Of a DNA stretch of 64,000 nt, positions 35,206 through 47,561 are shown in pieces. Position numbers and translations under genes: made by a program. Within the stretch, counting starts at the first letter, position 1. Each line of letters begins with the position of its first letter. The DNA comes from Mesotaenium endlicherianum. Taxonomy: Eukaryota; Streptophyta; Zygnematophyceae; Zygnematales; Mesotaeniaceae. The notes under the pieces were generated by a model. That model made no database searches, was not told the DNA's origin, and saw only the letters and a program-made list of their open reading frames with translations. The DNA lies in contig WELA01003759.1 in NCBI GenBank assembly GCA_009602735.1, forward strand, positions 64,548 through 128,547, read 5' to 3'.

Positions 35206-37493
35206 TATATCAAGTGATTTTTCCCGGTGGACATATCAGTTGAATGTCTCATATGAGTGTTGAGGTGAAGGATAAGATGGAGATACTTGGCTTGTTCATG
35301 TTAATAAGTTCCTCTTTGAGATGAAGACAAAATGTAAATGATCCTTCTTGTTTCTTTGTGTTGGGTTATGACTATTAGAGTGTTCATGTTCAAGATGTAG
35401 ATCCTCGAGGTTGTGGCTTCATGTAGGTGCATGGCACTTATCTTGTGCACTTGATTCAAAATGATGTTTTGCTATATGAAATATGTCAAAACTAAGTTTG
35501 CGATGGGAGAACACAAAAAATTGGTAGCAAATTTGAATTCGACAGTGATTGCATATTACTACTAATCTACCAAAGGTCAAATGTCAGCCAACAAATATTA
35601 TTGCAATACAAGCTGGTAGTGTCTTAAATATGCATTGTTTGCATATATTGCAAATTCATCATTTCACCTCTCTCTTGAAGTGTGATGTCGATGTGGTGCT
35701 TCAAGTTTAGTAAAAGCTAATCTTCGTCGATCGCTCACAGGAATGCCCATATATAAGGCTATGTTATGCAACTTGGCTTGTTCATGTGACAAAATTACTT
35801 TGTATGAAGAAAGAGGTTGTTGGGAAGGTCGGATAATTCGGATTGTTCCTTACTGTTGGAAATGACGACAAGAGTCGGCGAGAATGTTCTCGGGCAAGAC
35901 TCAGACCCTAAGATTGTCGGTTAGAGTTGTAAAGCTTGTGAATCTACGTAGGTACAGGAATTGTATCGTTCCTCTCAAGGACAATGTAGACAACGTAGAC
36001 AATTTACAGGTTGTATCGTATGCCTGAACGAGGATGACCCCTTTTGTATTGGGGAAGTGCCACTTTTTCCACACAGGTGAAAATATGGAATACTATGGTT
36101 CATGGAATGCACGCATGGCTCTATATTTGTTACAAGCGTCAAACGTCACGCATTCTAATGGATTTTAATACTCCACTTTAGTTAACAACAAAGTTGACTT
36201 CTAGCACATCATACAAATTTGATTGTCAGAGCCCATCGACGACTCTTGGGAGTTCGAGAAATTTCGCAAGTCTGAGACTTTAAATGCGATTAAAAAGAGC
36301 TCAGTGTCTCAGTCGGTCTTCAAAGTTCAGAAAGAAATTAAGAATGTATGTAATGGATGTATAAAATGTTGTCCCATGTGGAATTTAGACATGGGTCCAA
36401 TTTTTAGCCCTTCGGGTCCACTGGGATAAGTTTCTATCGCTTTTCAAGTCAATCAATTTGGGCCGTTTTTTACGGTGACACATAAGTTACACATATTCCT
36501 CTATCCTTTTGAATATTTAAGCGCAATATATACTACCTTCGGTGTGTATACTTCACTGACTTCCTTGAAACTTGAGTCGCGGACATGTGTTTTCCTTCTG
36601 CAAGACCTAGTTAGCACATCTGAGGGTGTTCCAACTTCTTCCTTAAAAATCGTTTTTGCTTTCATTCAAAGTGTGGCGGAATTAGGGGCTGTTTGTAGGC
36701 ACTCCTTGTCATGATATCATAAACTCTTGAAAGGCTGGCCGTACCATGGCCATTAAGCAAGTTTTGAAGGATGTATTATGAAAAGAGAGCCAGACCGACA
36801 ATTCTGACGGTCATAGAAGAGCCCATGGTTGATCATTGACTAATCAGCGTGTTCTCAGGCATTCACGCGAGTGAATGGCTCTCACTTCTATTGACCTGTA
36901 TAGACCTGCATAGACCAGACTAAACCTGACCATTGTTTGACGAAGGTTGTTGACTAATATGAACAAAGCAGGAACCAGCAGGAACCAACAGGAACCAGCA
37001 GGAACAGAAGGTGGAGAGGTGACGAAGCCAGCATGGCCCTGACAGGTTCCAGAACAAAGAGATCCTTCTCGTAGTCCTATGTGTCAGGCGATTGAGTGGC
37101 TTCTCATACTTTTTCAGAGCGGTAGTGTAGCTTTTGCGATAATATCGAGTCACCACAGGTCTTCAGGAAGCAGATGGGTGCAGAGTGCAGTTAAGATATA
37201 GCCCCTGTCACTTGGAGAAGACGCTTCTTTCAACTTTTTCTACTCGATCTACGTCTTAAGCGACTGCGAATGCCTCAGAGCTTGCATGCTGCGTAGTCCT
37301 CGCTCTGCAATAGGCGCGAGGCTGTCGAATCATATTTGGTCGTGTGGAAGGTTGCCTATGAAGAGGCATTTCTGCTGGCCGTTTTCTCCCCATCGCGTAA
37401 AGACGGGGTCTTGAAGTATCGTGCTTCTTTCTGGAGTTGGATTTTGCTGCATTTGATGCACCAATTGTTAAGAGTACAGCAAGGGATTTCGGC
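35206..37493. other. Long AT-rich intergenic region
   Basis: This is 2.3 kb of AT-rich sequence after REI1 with no supported gene. It contains a short tandem array at 36968-37006 and several short random frames. The right end is the presumed promoter of the HSP20-like gene. Confidence 0.5.
36968..37006 (+). repeat. Short tandem repeat, GCAGGAACCA-type, about four units
   Basis: The 10-bp unit GCAGGAACCA is repeated with one-base variants (one unit begins ACAGG, and the last ends GGAACAG). Confidence 0.85.
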
Positions 37494-38204
37494 ATGGCTT
37501 ACAAGGAGCGGACGAAAATAAGTTACTTGCATTGTGGATTTCATCCCTATGCACATTCGTCCAAGATCAGAAAGCATGTTAGAGCTGCCAGACCCGCTCA
37601 ACCTTCATTCGCCGACATTGAATATGAAATTACTCACGAGACTCCAGGAGTTCCATCACCGACCTGGCTTATTAAAGAGACGGGAGAAGCATATGCTTTT
37701 GTTGTACAACGGGCGGGCTTGTTGCCTGAAGAGGTAGAGATTCGGATGGAGAAACTGTGTCCGTCGTCTGCAGGGCTTGCTGATTCAAAAGTAGACGCAA
37801 CCCTTCTCTCCATCTATTGCAATAGTGCTCTCCAGAATGCTGATATAGACTGGTCGTGTCAGGGCGCACCTGCTAACATGCTAAGTACCTGGCATTTTGG
37901 GCGGCGGTTTAAGTTGCCAGCAGACGCTAGCCCAGAGGCAGCCACAGCAGCCCACCAGGATGGGATTCTGACTGTCATGGTCCCTCGAAGACTGGCCCAA
38001 GATGATTGGTTCAGGGTCCCATTAATGTGCCCACCCGCATATCGGGCAGATAACTCTACTTTCCACAGTCAGCCTTCATCAGTAGCGTTCACTGGTGAAT
38101 CTTTTGGGGGAAGCTTCCAGCCCACAGGGGCCAGGCATTGTATGCAGGGGCAATCATTAGAGATTAAGTGGATAGGTCTAGGTCAAATGCATCCGGTACA
38201 GTAG
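37494..38204 (+). CDS. HSP20/alpha-crystallin-like domain protein, divergent
   Basis: This is a single exon; the first in-frame ATG at 37494 gives 236 aa, and the frame is open a little further upstream without an ATG. The middle resembles an alpha-crystallin domain: TGEAYAFVVQRAGLLPEEVE matches the first strands (family pattern of a polar strand followed by PG and a helix-like EEV), FGRRFKLPADASPEAATAAH corresponds to the F-x-LP segment, and DGILTVMVPR matches the conserved A-x-x-x-n-GVL closing motif. Small heat-shock proteins form oligomeric holdases that bind unfolding proteins. Unusual here is a long loop (LCPSSAGLADSKVDATLL) inside the domain and an extended S/T/G-rich C-terminus of about 70 residues without an obvious I-x-I. 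It could be an HSP20-like signalling or CS-type protein instead. Convergent with VIM. Confidence 0.65.
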   Translation: MAYKERTKISYLHCGFHPYAHSSKIRKHVRAARPAQPSFADIEYEITHETPGVPSPTWLIKETGEAYAFVVQRAGLLPEEVEIRMEKLCPSSAGLADSKVDATLLSIYCNSALQNADIDWSCQGAPANMLSTWHFGRRFKLPADASPEAATAAHQDGILTVMVPRRLAQDDWFRVPLMCPPAYRADNSTFHSQPSSVAFTGESFGGSFQPTGARHCMQGQSLEIKWIGLGQMHPVQ

Positions 38205-38900
38205 TCTTGCATCCGATGTTAGGTCTAGGACACACATCTAAAAGGCAAGAGGGAGTGCATATAGGTAGATCAGAAGTTGAGGACAAGTGTAACTTGAGGA
38301 AAAATAGGGTTTTTTTAGTGCACTCTCCTCTTCTGGAGCTGCAATGTGTCAGGGCTTAGAGAATCCCCTCGTTCTCCTTCGGCGGTGAGAAAAGAAGTTG
38401 TCATATATTGTACATATCGGTCATAACAAGAAACTTCCCAATTCTTTTCACCAGCTGAGTCAGAGGAGGTGTCCGAAGAAGAATGATGCCCTATCTAAGT
38501 AACTTATCAGCTCTGGTAAGATGTAAAGCACTTCTATTCTTTCTTCTTTGTACTTGCAGTCAAGCAAGTCTGGTCAGCACTAGAGAAGCATGAGCTGCAC
38601 AACAATATAACGTCATTGTAACAAATATTTCTCTTATATGTCAAAAGCTTGGGCAGCACAGGAAGCATGCCCGTGCACAACTCAAACAATAAAACAGGCT
38701 GCTTTCTTCGTTGAGCGAAGTGGTGGGCCCTGAGTTTGCAAAAGATTGCAGGGGGCTGTCACGCTGCAAAACTACAGTACTCTCGTGTACTGTGTCCCTA
38801 GAAATACCTGTTTTATGCGTGTAGCTATAGTTCACACGATTTGAGGTGGTGCAATAGATATTCCCAATAGACCTGGAGCCAGACTACATTCAGCTTAGAC
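38205..38900. other. 3' intergenic between HSP20-like and VIM
   Basis: About 700 bp separate two convergent stop codons. No supported gene is present; it likely holds both 3' UTRs. Confidence 0.5.
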
Positions 38901-41900
38901 TTAAATGATGACAGGATTTTGCGAGTTATTACCCGCATCCATTCCTGCCTTCTGCTGCTGCCTCATTGCAGCCTTACGTTTCTTTACGCCGTTTCTCTTT
39001 TCTACTACCTCGGGAGTCCCTTTCCTTGACTCAGGCTCATCAGTGACAAGGGCATTGTCCTTGCCCTCCAATTCCTGGCTGTCATCTGTCAATATTCCAC
39101 TGTCCTTTGATTCTTTCATTTGCTCTTCTGCAGTGTCCTCTGTCTCTTTCTTATTTTCCTCGGCATTCTTCTTCAGTGCCTCGATAATGTCCACCATCTC
39201 TCTGTTGACCTGCAAGAACGCATGACCGGTACACCTTTAAGTACTCAAATGCAGTAGATTCTCAGGCCACTCACTTATACGCGAAATAAAATGCAGATGA
39301 TCACTATGAATTAAAAGGTGACCAATGGGGACACTTCATGCTTCTGGGCAAACGTCTCACCTCAGCTTTTAGAAGAAACTCTGCCAGGTCTGTCCCACAT
39401 CTGGGATATGGGCAGGGCTTCTTGAGTTTCTGCGCTCGCAATGACCGTCCCCTCTCCCTGACTTCACCCACTCCAGCGTATGCGTTGACCAAGCAGGCCT
39501 TGCAGTAATTGTGGCCGCATGGAGTTGACAAGGGGGCAGTCATTGCGTTCTTACAGAGACCGCAGCCAAACTCTGCCCGCAAGCCACTTGGTAACACAGT
39601 GAGAACAGGGCACTGGCGACCTCCTTCATAATAGCCTTCACAATATGCAGCTCGTCAAGAGCAAGTGCCCCTTGCGCCAACTATCCTCCACAACTACATC
39701 TTACCACAGGTTGAGCTACGGCAGGATCAAAGTTGCGACCTAGAAGCTCCAAGTCTTACATGAAGTCCACCTTCAACTCGAGGGAGGCTCACTGCATACC
39801 TTTGAGAAGCCTTTGCTGGACACTCAGCTGCTTGCGCTTCGAAGCCACTGAACTAGGGCGCCCACTGCTTAGCTTCTTGCTTTGTGGGGGTTCCCTCGTC
39901 CACGTCCATTTTTCTTCCTCAGGCTGCGCAGGTAATCAACCCAAGTGTGGGGATGAGATTCAGACGCTGTAAGAACCTTATAGTGAAGACACACAATGCA
40001 CACAGACATCACATCTTGACACTCCACATCTTGCTTGGCTGTGCTTGCTTGAAATCAGAATGGAAGAGGCCAAGGATAAGTGAGTACATATCAACTACGG
40101 TCAATAAAGATATGATCAGGGTACTCAGTATTCATATAAGATGAAGCTCTTAATGCAGAATGAGGACATATCATAAGATGCTTTGAGGGTTGGAGCATAT
40201 CAAGAGACACCCAGAAGTTGCTTTTGGTGTTCTTGCATGCTTACATTGTAGTCCCAAGATGGAGGTAAGCTCCTCTCAGTAACATCACGAGCGTTCTTTA
40301 ACTCCTCCACGATAGGAAATGGGCGAGGACGATCACCTTGTTCATCACTGCTCAGCGCCAGACACCATTGAAACGCCAGACACAATTGAGTTTGATGAGA
40401 ATGCAATTCATCCAGTGCAGAATATTCTTGTACAGAGGAATAAGAAGATGAAGGAAAGCACAAACGCATCGGAAACTTATGCTCTGTAGGTAGAGAGGTC
40501 TTCTGCAGAAGCATATGAATGATCGACTAGCCTTCTACAAAGGAAGCTACCTTGTCCAAGGGGCAGGTTCATTGTCGCAGCGGACAAAGAGGTACCTGCA
40601 CACCAAATAACCCTGCCATCGCACACAGATTTTGTAAGAGCATGTATTCATTCCTCACGGCTGCATGTGTTGCCAGATCTGCCAGCACAGATGAAAATCC
40701 CTAAGGCAGATGCCTGTTCGAGAGGTCACACTGCATGTAATGAGTGGCAGCTGAAGGTTAGCAACCTCACCCCAGCACCCTTCTTACGCCAACATTTCTC
40801 TATTCTGTAGATTCCATCATATCTGACACCTTCTTCAGGGGCATAGCTGGACCTCTTCTCTTTGTGAGACCTGCGGGCAAAAGTAGTAGCTAATGGGCAC
40901 GTCAGTAACGGCTTTCAAGAAGTTGCTTCTATGAAGATTACGAACAGCCAAGAAGCTCAATGGCCAAATTCATTCCTTTGCAGACCAGGGCTTGTTCACG
41001 CGCTGAACAGGGTGCACAGAATGCACAACGAAGTATACCAACAAGTTGGTGTAATCACAAAATCCCGTGCGAGTCTCTGCCTTACGGTCACAAGCCGTTA
41101 GCCATTATTGAAGCTGATGATGGCTGACCTGGATGGAGCACGTACACCATAAAAAATATTGCCTCTTCCTGTCTGCTACGTGCTAGAAAATATCGTCACC
41201 AGCTTGGTAAGCCTCCTATTATCAGCGGAAAATGAAAACGAAGCTCTTCCAATACATCAACTTTCACCCCTTTTTTTGCTGTTTGTTGAAGCAAGTCTAA
41301 GTATCAGATGTTATTGTCTTTGTCATCGCAAACCAACCTACCTGACAACGCGAACAGGATAACCTTTCTTGCAGCTCATACGCAGGGCCTCATTGGCACT
41401 TTCAAATTTCTGATCAGAGGAATGCTCCTTGTTTGTCCTCTTGTTGCCACTCAGATCACGACCACCGCTGCAAAAGAAAGAGCAGGCAACTTTCAATCAG
41501 CAATGAAGACCAAGAGTTTCATCCCACATGATGCTCATTAAATAATCTGACGAATGATAGGGCCTTTGCAATAGTTACAAGGATTTTACTCTCTTTTTCA
41601 TAAGAGACGCTGTCTTGCAGTGCAGTTTCCACTCTAAGGCCCATAAACCGCTAGTGCAGTACTACCGTACAGAGCTCTGGACCTATGAACACACAACCTT
41701 CACAAGGCTTAGGGTAGGCTGGCACCTTCCGGTGTATAAGAACCACTCTCCATGATCTTCATCATCTTCATAGCCACCAGACAAAGCTACAGACTGGGCT
41801 CCATGGTCTGCTTGGCCAGCTATGCCAGCAACATGGGGGAAGTGTGCTCCCCACTGCCTACACTCCATCCGGTCTTCCCAACTTCTCCCAACTCGAACGC

Positions 41901-42982
41901 CCTGGTTCCTATCAGGGTCATACTCAGCTGTGATGGGTCCAAAGTGGTCAGGTGGTATCGTCACGAAGATGCGACCACTGCATGCATTGGCTTTGCCAGT
42001 CTTAACAGCTCTCTCAGTAACAAAGGCTTTTTCAGGACGGTCTTTGTTGGCAATAGGATTGTAGTGCTTGGCCATGTCAGGTCTTCCGTGGCCAGAAACA
42101 GAGACCTTTGCTAGTCTAACTGCTACCACCAGAGCTGCATTAATCCGCGGTTGGGACGCCATTTTCGGAGGTATAGCAGCCCTGCACTTGCCACAAGTCC
42201 TCTTTCCTTGGCCGACCCATTTCTGGAAGCACTTGAGGCAGAAATTATGCCCACATGGTGTCTGCAGGCACAGAGAGTGTATTACTTGAGCATTTTACCC
42301 CTCATCTCTATTTTTGACAGTATACTAAAGTGGGAGTATAAAAAGGTAGTGAAAAGCCTCTCATAACCAACGCAAGTGCCACATCAGACCCCACCTCTGC
42401 ATGCAGAACAGCACCAGCAAGTCTGACAATTGATATGCATAAATAATTGCAGGCGTGTCTTCTCAGATCGTCACATGGCTTGTCTTTTGGGCAACTTACA
42501 GTTACAGGACGATCAACGAGTTGTATGCAAAAGATACAGTTAAGTTTGTCATCCAGAAAAGACACTGATCCGCTGCTTCTTCCTGGTCCATCCTTCTGTG
42601 AGGTCCCTCGCACATTTTCCGAAGTTAACTTAGAATTAGCAGGCACTGACGAAGCACCAGCAAGCAAGTGCTGTCTTTGAGTGGCTTTTTCAGCTTCGGA
42701 CAAGTCTGAGTCTGCCTGTATTGCCCGAATTTTAGCTACTAAGTCTGTCTCTGGGCGAGCGCTTCCTTGCAAAGTAGCTTTTGGGGCCTGATTTGGCGTG
42801 GAAGGATCTGCTGGGCGACAGTCAGGGCAATGCCAGTCTCCTGCTGGAACCTCTGATAGAGGAGGATTTAGGCATGACATATGCCAAGGGCTACTGCAAC
42901 TGCTGCAAAGTACCACGGAGTCATCGGCTGGAATCACTTTGCACATCATACACTTGCCGTCCATATCACAAGGCAGCTCCAT
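38901..42982 (-). CDS. VIM: VIM/ORTHRUS (plant UHRF1-type) E3 ubiquitin ligase, DNA methylation maintenance
   Basis: The model has 10 exons and 714 aa: 42500-42982, 41726-42261, 41342-41467, 40771-40870, 40551-40612, 40245-40347, 39800-39923, 39705-39754, 39361-39612, 38901-39209; phases agree throughout. VIM proteins bind hemimethylated CG sites with the SRA domain and ubiquitinate histone H3 to recruit the maintenance methyltransferase. Domain order: PHD at about residues 10-57 (CMMCKVIPADDSVVLC, then WHCPDC); RING1 at about 148-190 (NCIFC, TPCGHNFCLKCF, CGKCR); SRA at about 255-430 (HFGPITAEYDPDRNQGVRVG, GGRDLSGNKRTNK, RSSYAPEEGVRYDGIYR, YLVCRYLFVRCDNEPAPW); PSWDYNPEEEKWTW; RING2 at about 535-600 (FGCGLCKNAM, TPCGHNYCKACL, CPYPRCG); then a K/E-rich tail. 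There is no UBL or tandem Tudor domain, as in plants and unlike animal UHRF1. Confidence 0.95.
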
Positions 42983-43885
42983 TCTAGCCAGCTGACATAC
43001 AATAACTAACGAATGTCAGAAATATTCGGAGGCCCCTAAGCGGGTCGACGATGAGAAAGGATACGCTCCCACTTCTCCATAGAACAGGTCTTGACGTGCC
43101 CCTGCTCTGCTAGGGATGCTGAGGGAAGTGACCATTTTGAGCATACTTTCCAGCTGTGACCAGCTTGCAAGGGGCTTGTGCTCTTATTTATGAAACCCTT
43201 CCCGCCAAATTGCGTTTCGTCCATTCGGTCGGTTCATACTTGCCGTCTACTTTCCGTCGTCGTAATCAGTCGTACTCGTCACCTCGGGTTCCTGTCGGGC
43301 CTGCTGTATCTAATATGCACAGAAATAGCGTAAAGTGGCATATACTACAATGTTACAAAGTTTTTTAATTACAATGTTGTTTCTCGACAGACCGATGCAT
43401 ATACTGGTCATACACACTGCAATCTGCATGATCCCGGACATCGCATGCCGTGCCCAGCTTCAGTGGTAGCAGTGACTTCATGACTGATTCATTTTAGTCA
43501 ACACTTTTCGTCAGGATATATGTCTTATTATCGATCACATCCCCGGGATTTCTAGCTCTATCCTCGTGTTCATTTACGGGGGACGATGCACTTAGTTGCC
43601 TTATTTGATGCCTTCTGACAATATTATTTGAGAAGAAGAGGTGACATGGATCGGAAATCTAGTCCTAGCGTACTTGAAAATATATTTCATCTTACCTTTA
43701 AAAGCAAGGTACTTGCTTCTCGCTTTATCATACATGACTTGATCTCTTCAAAAGTAATATCTCTAAGTAGTATTGATATATTTTATTTCTCCCCCGAGTG
43801 ATCTTGTCCCATACGTTCTTTTAGAATCGCTAGCATCATACTTCGAATCTGAATATCTTTTGGGTTGGGGGAGTTGGTATAGCAG
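42983..43885. promoter_or_regulatory. Divergent region between VIM and METTL18, probably with the METTL18 first exon
   Basis: VIM starts leftward at 42982. The METTL18 gene runs rightward, but its first coding exon with an ATG was not found; it should lie here. I see no other gene. Confidence 0.4.
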
Positions 43886-46800
43886 TCGTTTGGAGATAAT
43901 GAAGGTGGAGATCTGCCCCCTCCACCTCCTACACGTGAAGTGCGGCCATCAGAGGTTAACCTCCTTTCATCCTAGTCAAGTTGCCAATGTTTTGGACAGC
44001 CGTTGCGGCAGTGAGACATGACTTCCTCTTCTATCAGTGCATATAGCATGCTCGACGAAGAACCAGGGCACTTGATCACAATGTACCTTGCTAGTTACAG
44101 GATTGTGAAGACATTGATTGGCCTCTCGTGTAAGGAGAAAGCACCAGCTATTGCATACTGCAATGGAACGAAGTATAGCTTCTGGCTCTTAAAGGGGCGT
44201 GTAAGACCTTCTTGTGCTTTGTAATTGCAGGCTGTTGATCTTAAGCCTTTTGAGACGGAGACCATATCTCTACAAAGAGGACTAACTTTATTGAGGGTAA
44301 GGAATTCTTACCTGTGCTCCACATGTAGTAGGACTGAGACAAAGCTGATTTACACAAAGGGGTACTTTGGCTGGTTGATCGAGATAAGTGAAAATGGGGA
44401 CAAGTCTTTTCCCTCTTGGACCTGTTTCTGAGCAATTAGGAAGGTGCTCTTGCCTTCCTAAATACTGATTATGACCTTCTGCTATGGCAGGGAACAGTCA
44501 ATACAAGTCAGATTCTTGGCACATCAAACACAGACCTTGTTCCTGGGAAATATGAAGGTATGAATATCTGACATTAAATATGATATGCTGGCCAGTACAT
44601 TGTGCACAACTATTTGGTAGTGAACCGTCTACTGTAGCATATGAAGGGTACAAATTTTATGTAACATTGCTTTTACCACATTTCTCATCTATGATTCTGA
44701 TGAAAGAACAAGGAGGCCCTTTCGCTGTTGAGAATTGCTTCGTTGGATTCTCTTTCCTTACCGGCACAATGTTGTGTATACTTGCAGGCGGGCTCAAATT
44801 GTGGGAGTGCACTATCGACTTGATCGAGACACTAAGGCGAGAGATGCAAGATGGACACCTCCAGTTTCGAGGCAAAGATGTCCTAGAGGTACGTTGTGCT
44901 GCTCAGCTAACAGATGCCGTATCTTGCGCATGTGAAGTCTTGTCATTTCACTGTAGTCCTTCCATTTGGATGTTGACCTGGGAACACATCAAGCTAGTTT
45001 GTCTGGCTGGGTTTGGCCCCCAGATGTTCCTGGGAGAGGGAGCAACATGTGAGGCGCTGATGGACATAGAGTAATGGATGAGGTAATGTAAATGAAGTCC
45101 TGTATCTAGTATCACAAGTTGCTGCCGCTTGCTCGCTTTCAACCGTGGGTAAGGACAAGGTTGGAAGGTTAGTATATTGGTATGAGAAGTCTGACCTCGG
45201 ATGCATCAGAATTGCGACATGAGTTAACTCGGAAATGAGCATTGACTTGCGTGTGAGCAGCTGGGATGCGGACATGGGTTACCTGGCGTTGTGGCAAGCA
45301 TCAAGGTACACATTTGCTGTTATTCCTCTTTGTTTGTCTTGGTATTGGGAGCTTGCCAGTCACTCCCTCAACATGTAGCGTATGTATGCCAGCCTTACAT
45401 TCCACAAACATAGGCCTACAGCACCTGCTCATTTGCATTCTTGAGTAGCATGAAGGGGTGTGCAAAGGTATGTTCAATGAAAAAAGCATAATATTGATAA
45501 TCTTGTTATGCATGCTGCCTACTTCAATTCTTGAGCAAGGAGTAGTTTGTTCAAGATCCAGATAGTGTGTGGTGCATTCTTAAATGTTCCTGCACAGATG
45601 CAGCTCATGCTGCAGTGAAGCTCCCGAGTGTTGCAGGGAGCGTCGAGAGTGCACTTCCAGGACTTCAACGAGGAGGTGCTGCTCAACCTGACCATCCCTA
45701 ATGTGGAGGCAAATTTGGAGGCAGCGCGCACCCGCCTGCAGAGCCTACAGAGCCTCAACTCCAAAGCCAGCGGCTCAGTGGAGGGAGGGGACCAGCCAGT
45801 GACCCCCAGGTCCCCGCTGCCGGACTGCGAGTTTCGCTACTTTGCCGGAGACTGGGGGACCATGGACAAGGTTCTGTCTCTGGCCGACCGGAGCAGAGAC
45901 GGTGATATTGCCACCGAGAAAACGCCAGAAGTGGTTGTGGAAACAGAGGGCCCAATGAAAGTCGGCAGGCACAGCCTCGCAGATGACAGCTCACCGCCAG
46001 CGGTGGGGGTGGCGGCTGGGCCTGGGACTGGGAGTGAGACCAGCGCCAGAGAAGGAGAGCATGGGCAGGAGGCGGAAGCCAACCCTCTGGCGTATCACCG
46101 GGTGCTGTCGGGGGTGCCGTCTTTCTACACGCGCACGGAGGAGGAGCCTGTCCCGGGGGGAGGATACGACATCATCCTCATGTCTGAAACGCTCTACTCC
46201 CTTGCATCGCTGCCCAAGCTGCTAGAGCTTATCCTCAAGGTGGGGTGCCAGCTTGCCAGCCAGCCAGCCTGCTTCAACCTTCTCACCCCACTTCTTGGTC
46301 CACACAAACAGATGCCCGTTATATTCATCAACAAAATGGTTTCCATCCTTGAGGCAGCTTGTGTCTGTGCTGTTGAAGTATGTGGGACTAAGGTCAGATC
46401 AATTGCTTCAGCGTTGGCAGTGAACGTAGAGCGGTGGTGCTTCAGGCACTCAGGTGTCTTCTGTGGGGGCAGTGTGTGCTAAGCCGGCAAGCCTTAGCTG
46501 GACCTTCATGAAAGACATGACTTCATTTGGACTTTTAAGTGAGGCCAGCCCCTCATACAGAGTGGAACGGAGAAGTGGCGGGGAAATTTTTAGTGAAGGC
46601 AAGATGCAAGGAGGTGTTTGTCATCTGAATGGAAGTGGTGGCCTTGTGGTTACAACTATCTGTGAGTAGACCCTGCGGAGGCCATACGGCGTCGTCTATG
46701 TGGGCGGGAAGAAGCACTACTTTGGCGTGGGAGGCGGCACTCGGGCCTTCAAAAGTCTCGTCGAGGAGGATGGTACTTACTCCAACCATACTGTCTTGAG

Positions 46801-47310
46801 CTCCTCGACGTTCTGGGCAAGTATTGTGTGTTTGTTTAATGTCCCACTTCCGTATGCACCTCTTGAGAGAAGAAGCATGCAGTGTGTTGGTGTCCTATTC
46901 GGGGCCTGTCCATGCATCATCAACCTGTTCATGAGAGGAGCGCCAAGTCCTACATTTTTTTTGTTTTGGTGATCATGTGATGTATTCATCGAACATGCGG
47001 CTGGCGGACAAGGATGGGCAAGGGGGCAAGGAGGTAGGGCAAAGTGCAGCGTGCTCCTTTGACGATAGAATTGGGTCCTTGATGGAGAGGGAGAAGGCTG
47101 GCCTACTGGGGGTTTCCTTAGTGTGTGTTCCTTGGGGTGCAGATTGCTGATTGCTTGCGACTGTATAGCAAACAAGAGGGCCTGCTAGATGGCCCTTCAC
47201 TGACTCACGCCTTGCTTTCTGCTGCAGGGAGGTTGCATTCCCATCTTGTTGCCGACTTTGTAGACGGCTCCTCCAATGTTCGTGAGATCTGGAAATTTTT
47301 CTTCAAGTAG
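43886..47310 (+). CDS. METTL18: METTL18/Hpm1-type protein-histidine N-methyltransferase (first exon not found)
   Basis: Exons found: 43886-43954, 44231-44296, 44491-44557, 44788-44888, 45261-45305, 45637-46239, 46670-46772, 47228-47310; phases agree and the last ends at a stop. METTL18/Hpm1 methylates a histidine of ribosomal protein uL3 using S-adenosylmethionine. Motifs: DLVPGKYEGGLKLWECTIDL, then the SAM-binding motif GKDVLELGCGHGLPGV built across an exon junction, VHFQDFNEEVLLNLT, YDIILMSETLYSLASLPKLL, YGVVYVGGKKHYFGVGGGTR and the C-terminal SNVREIWKFF. Exon 6 carries an insert of about 100 residues, rich in E, G, P and S, between the VHFQDFN and YDIILMSET motifs; this is far longer than the family normally has there. 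The upstream start exon is missing from the model. Confidence 0.88.
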
Positions 47311-47561
47311 ATGCATTGATAAGATTAGGTGGTCAAGGAGGATACACGATTGGTCACGTGTAAGGCATGCACGCGACACGGCAGTTCTGGAAGTTTCGTT
47401 TACCATTTGATGGAGTGTACACATGAGCAGAAGTGTGCACAAGAAGGTACTGAAGGGTCAGCTATTCAGTATGAGAGATGTGCCTCACTCGCACCTCAAG
47501 AATGCTCTGGACTGTGGAAGCAGCCGGAGCTGTTCCCTCAAACTAGCACCCTTTCATCACA

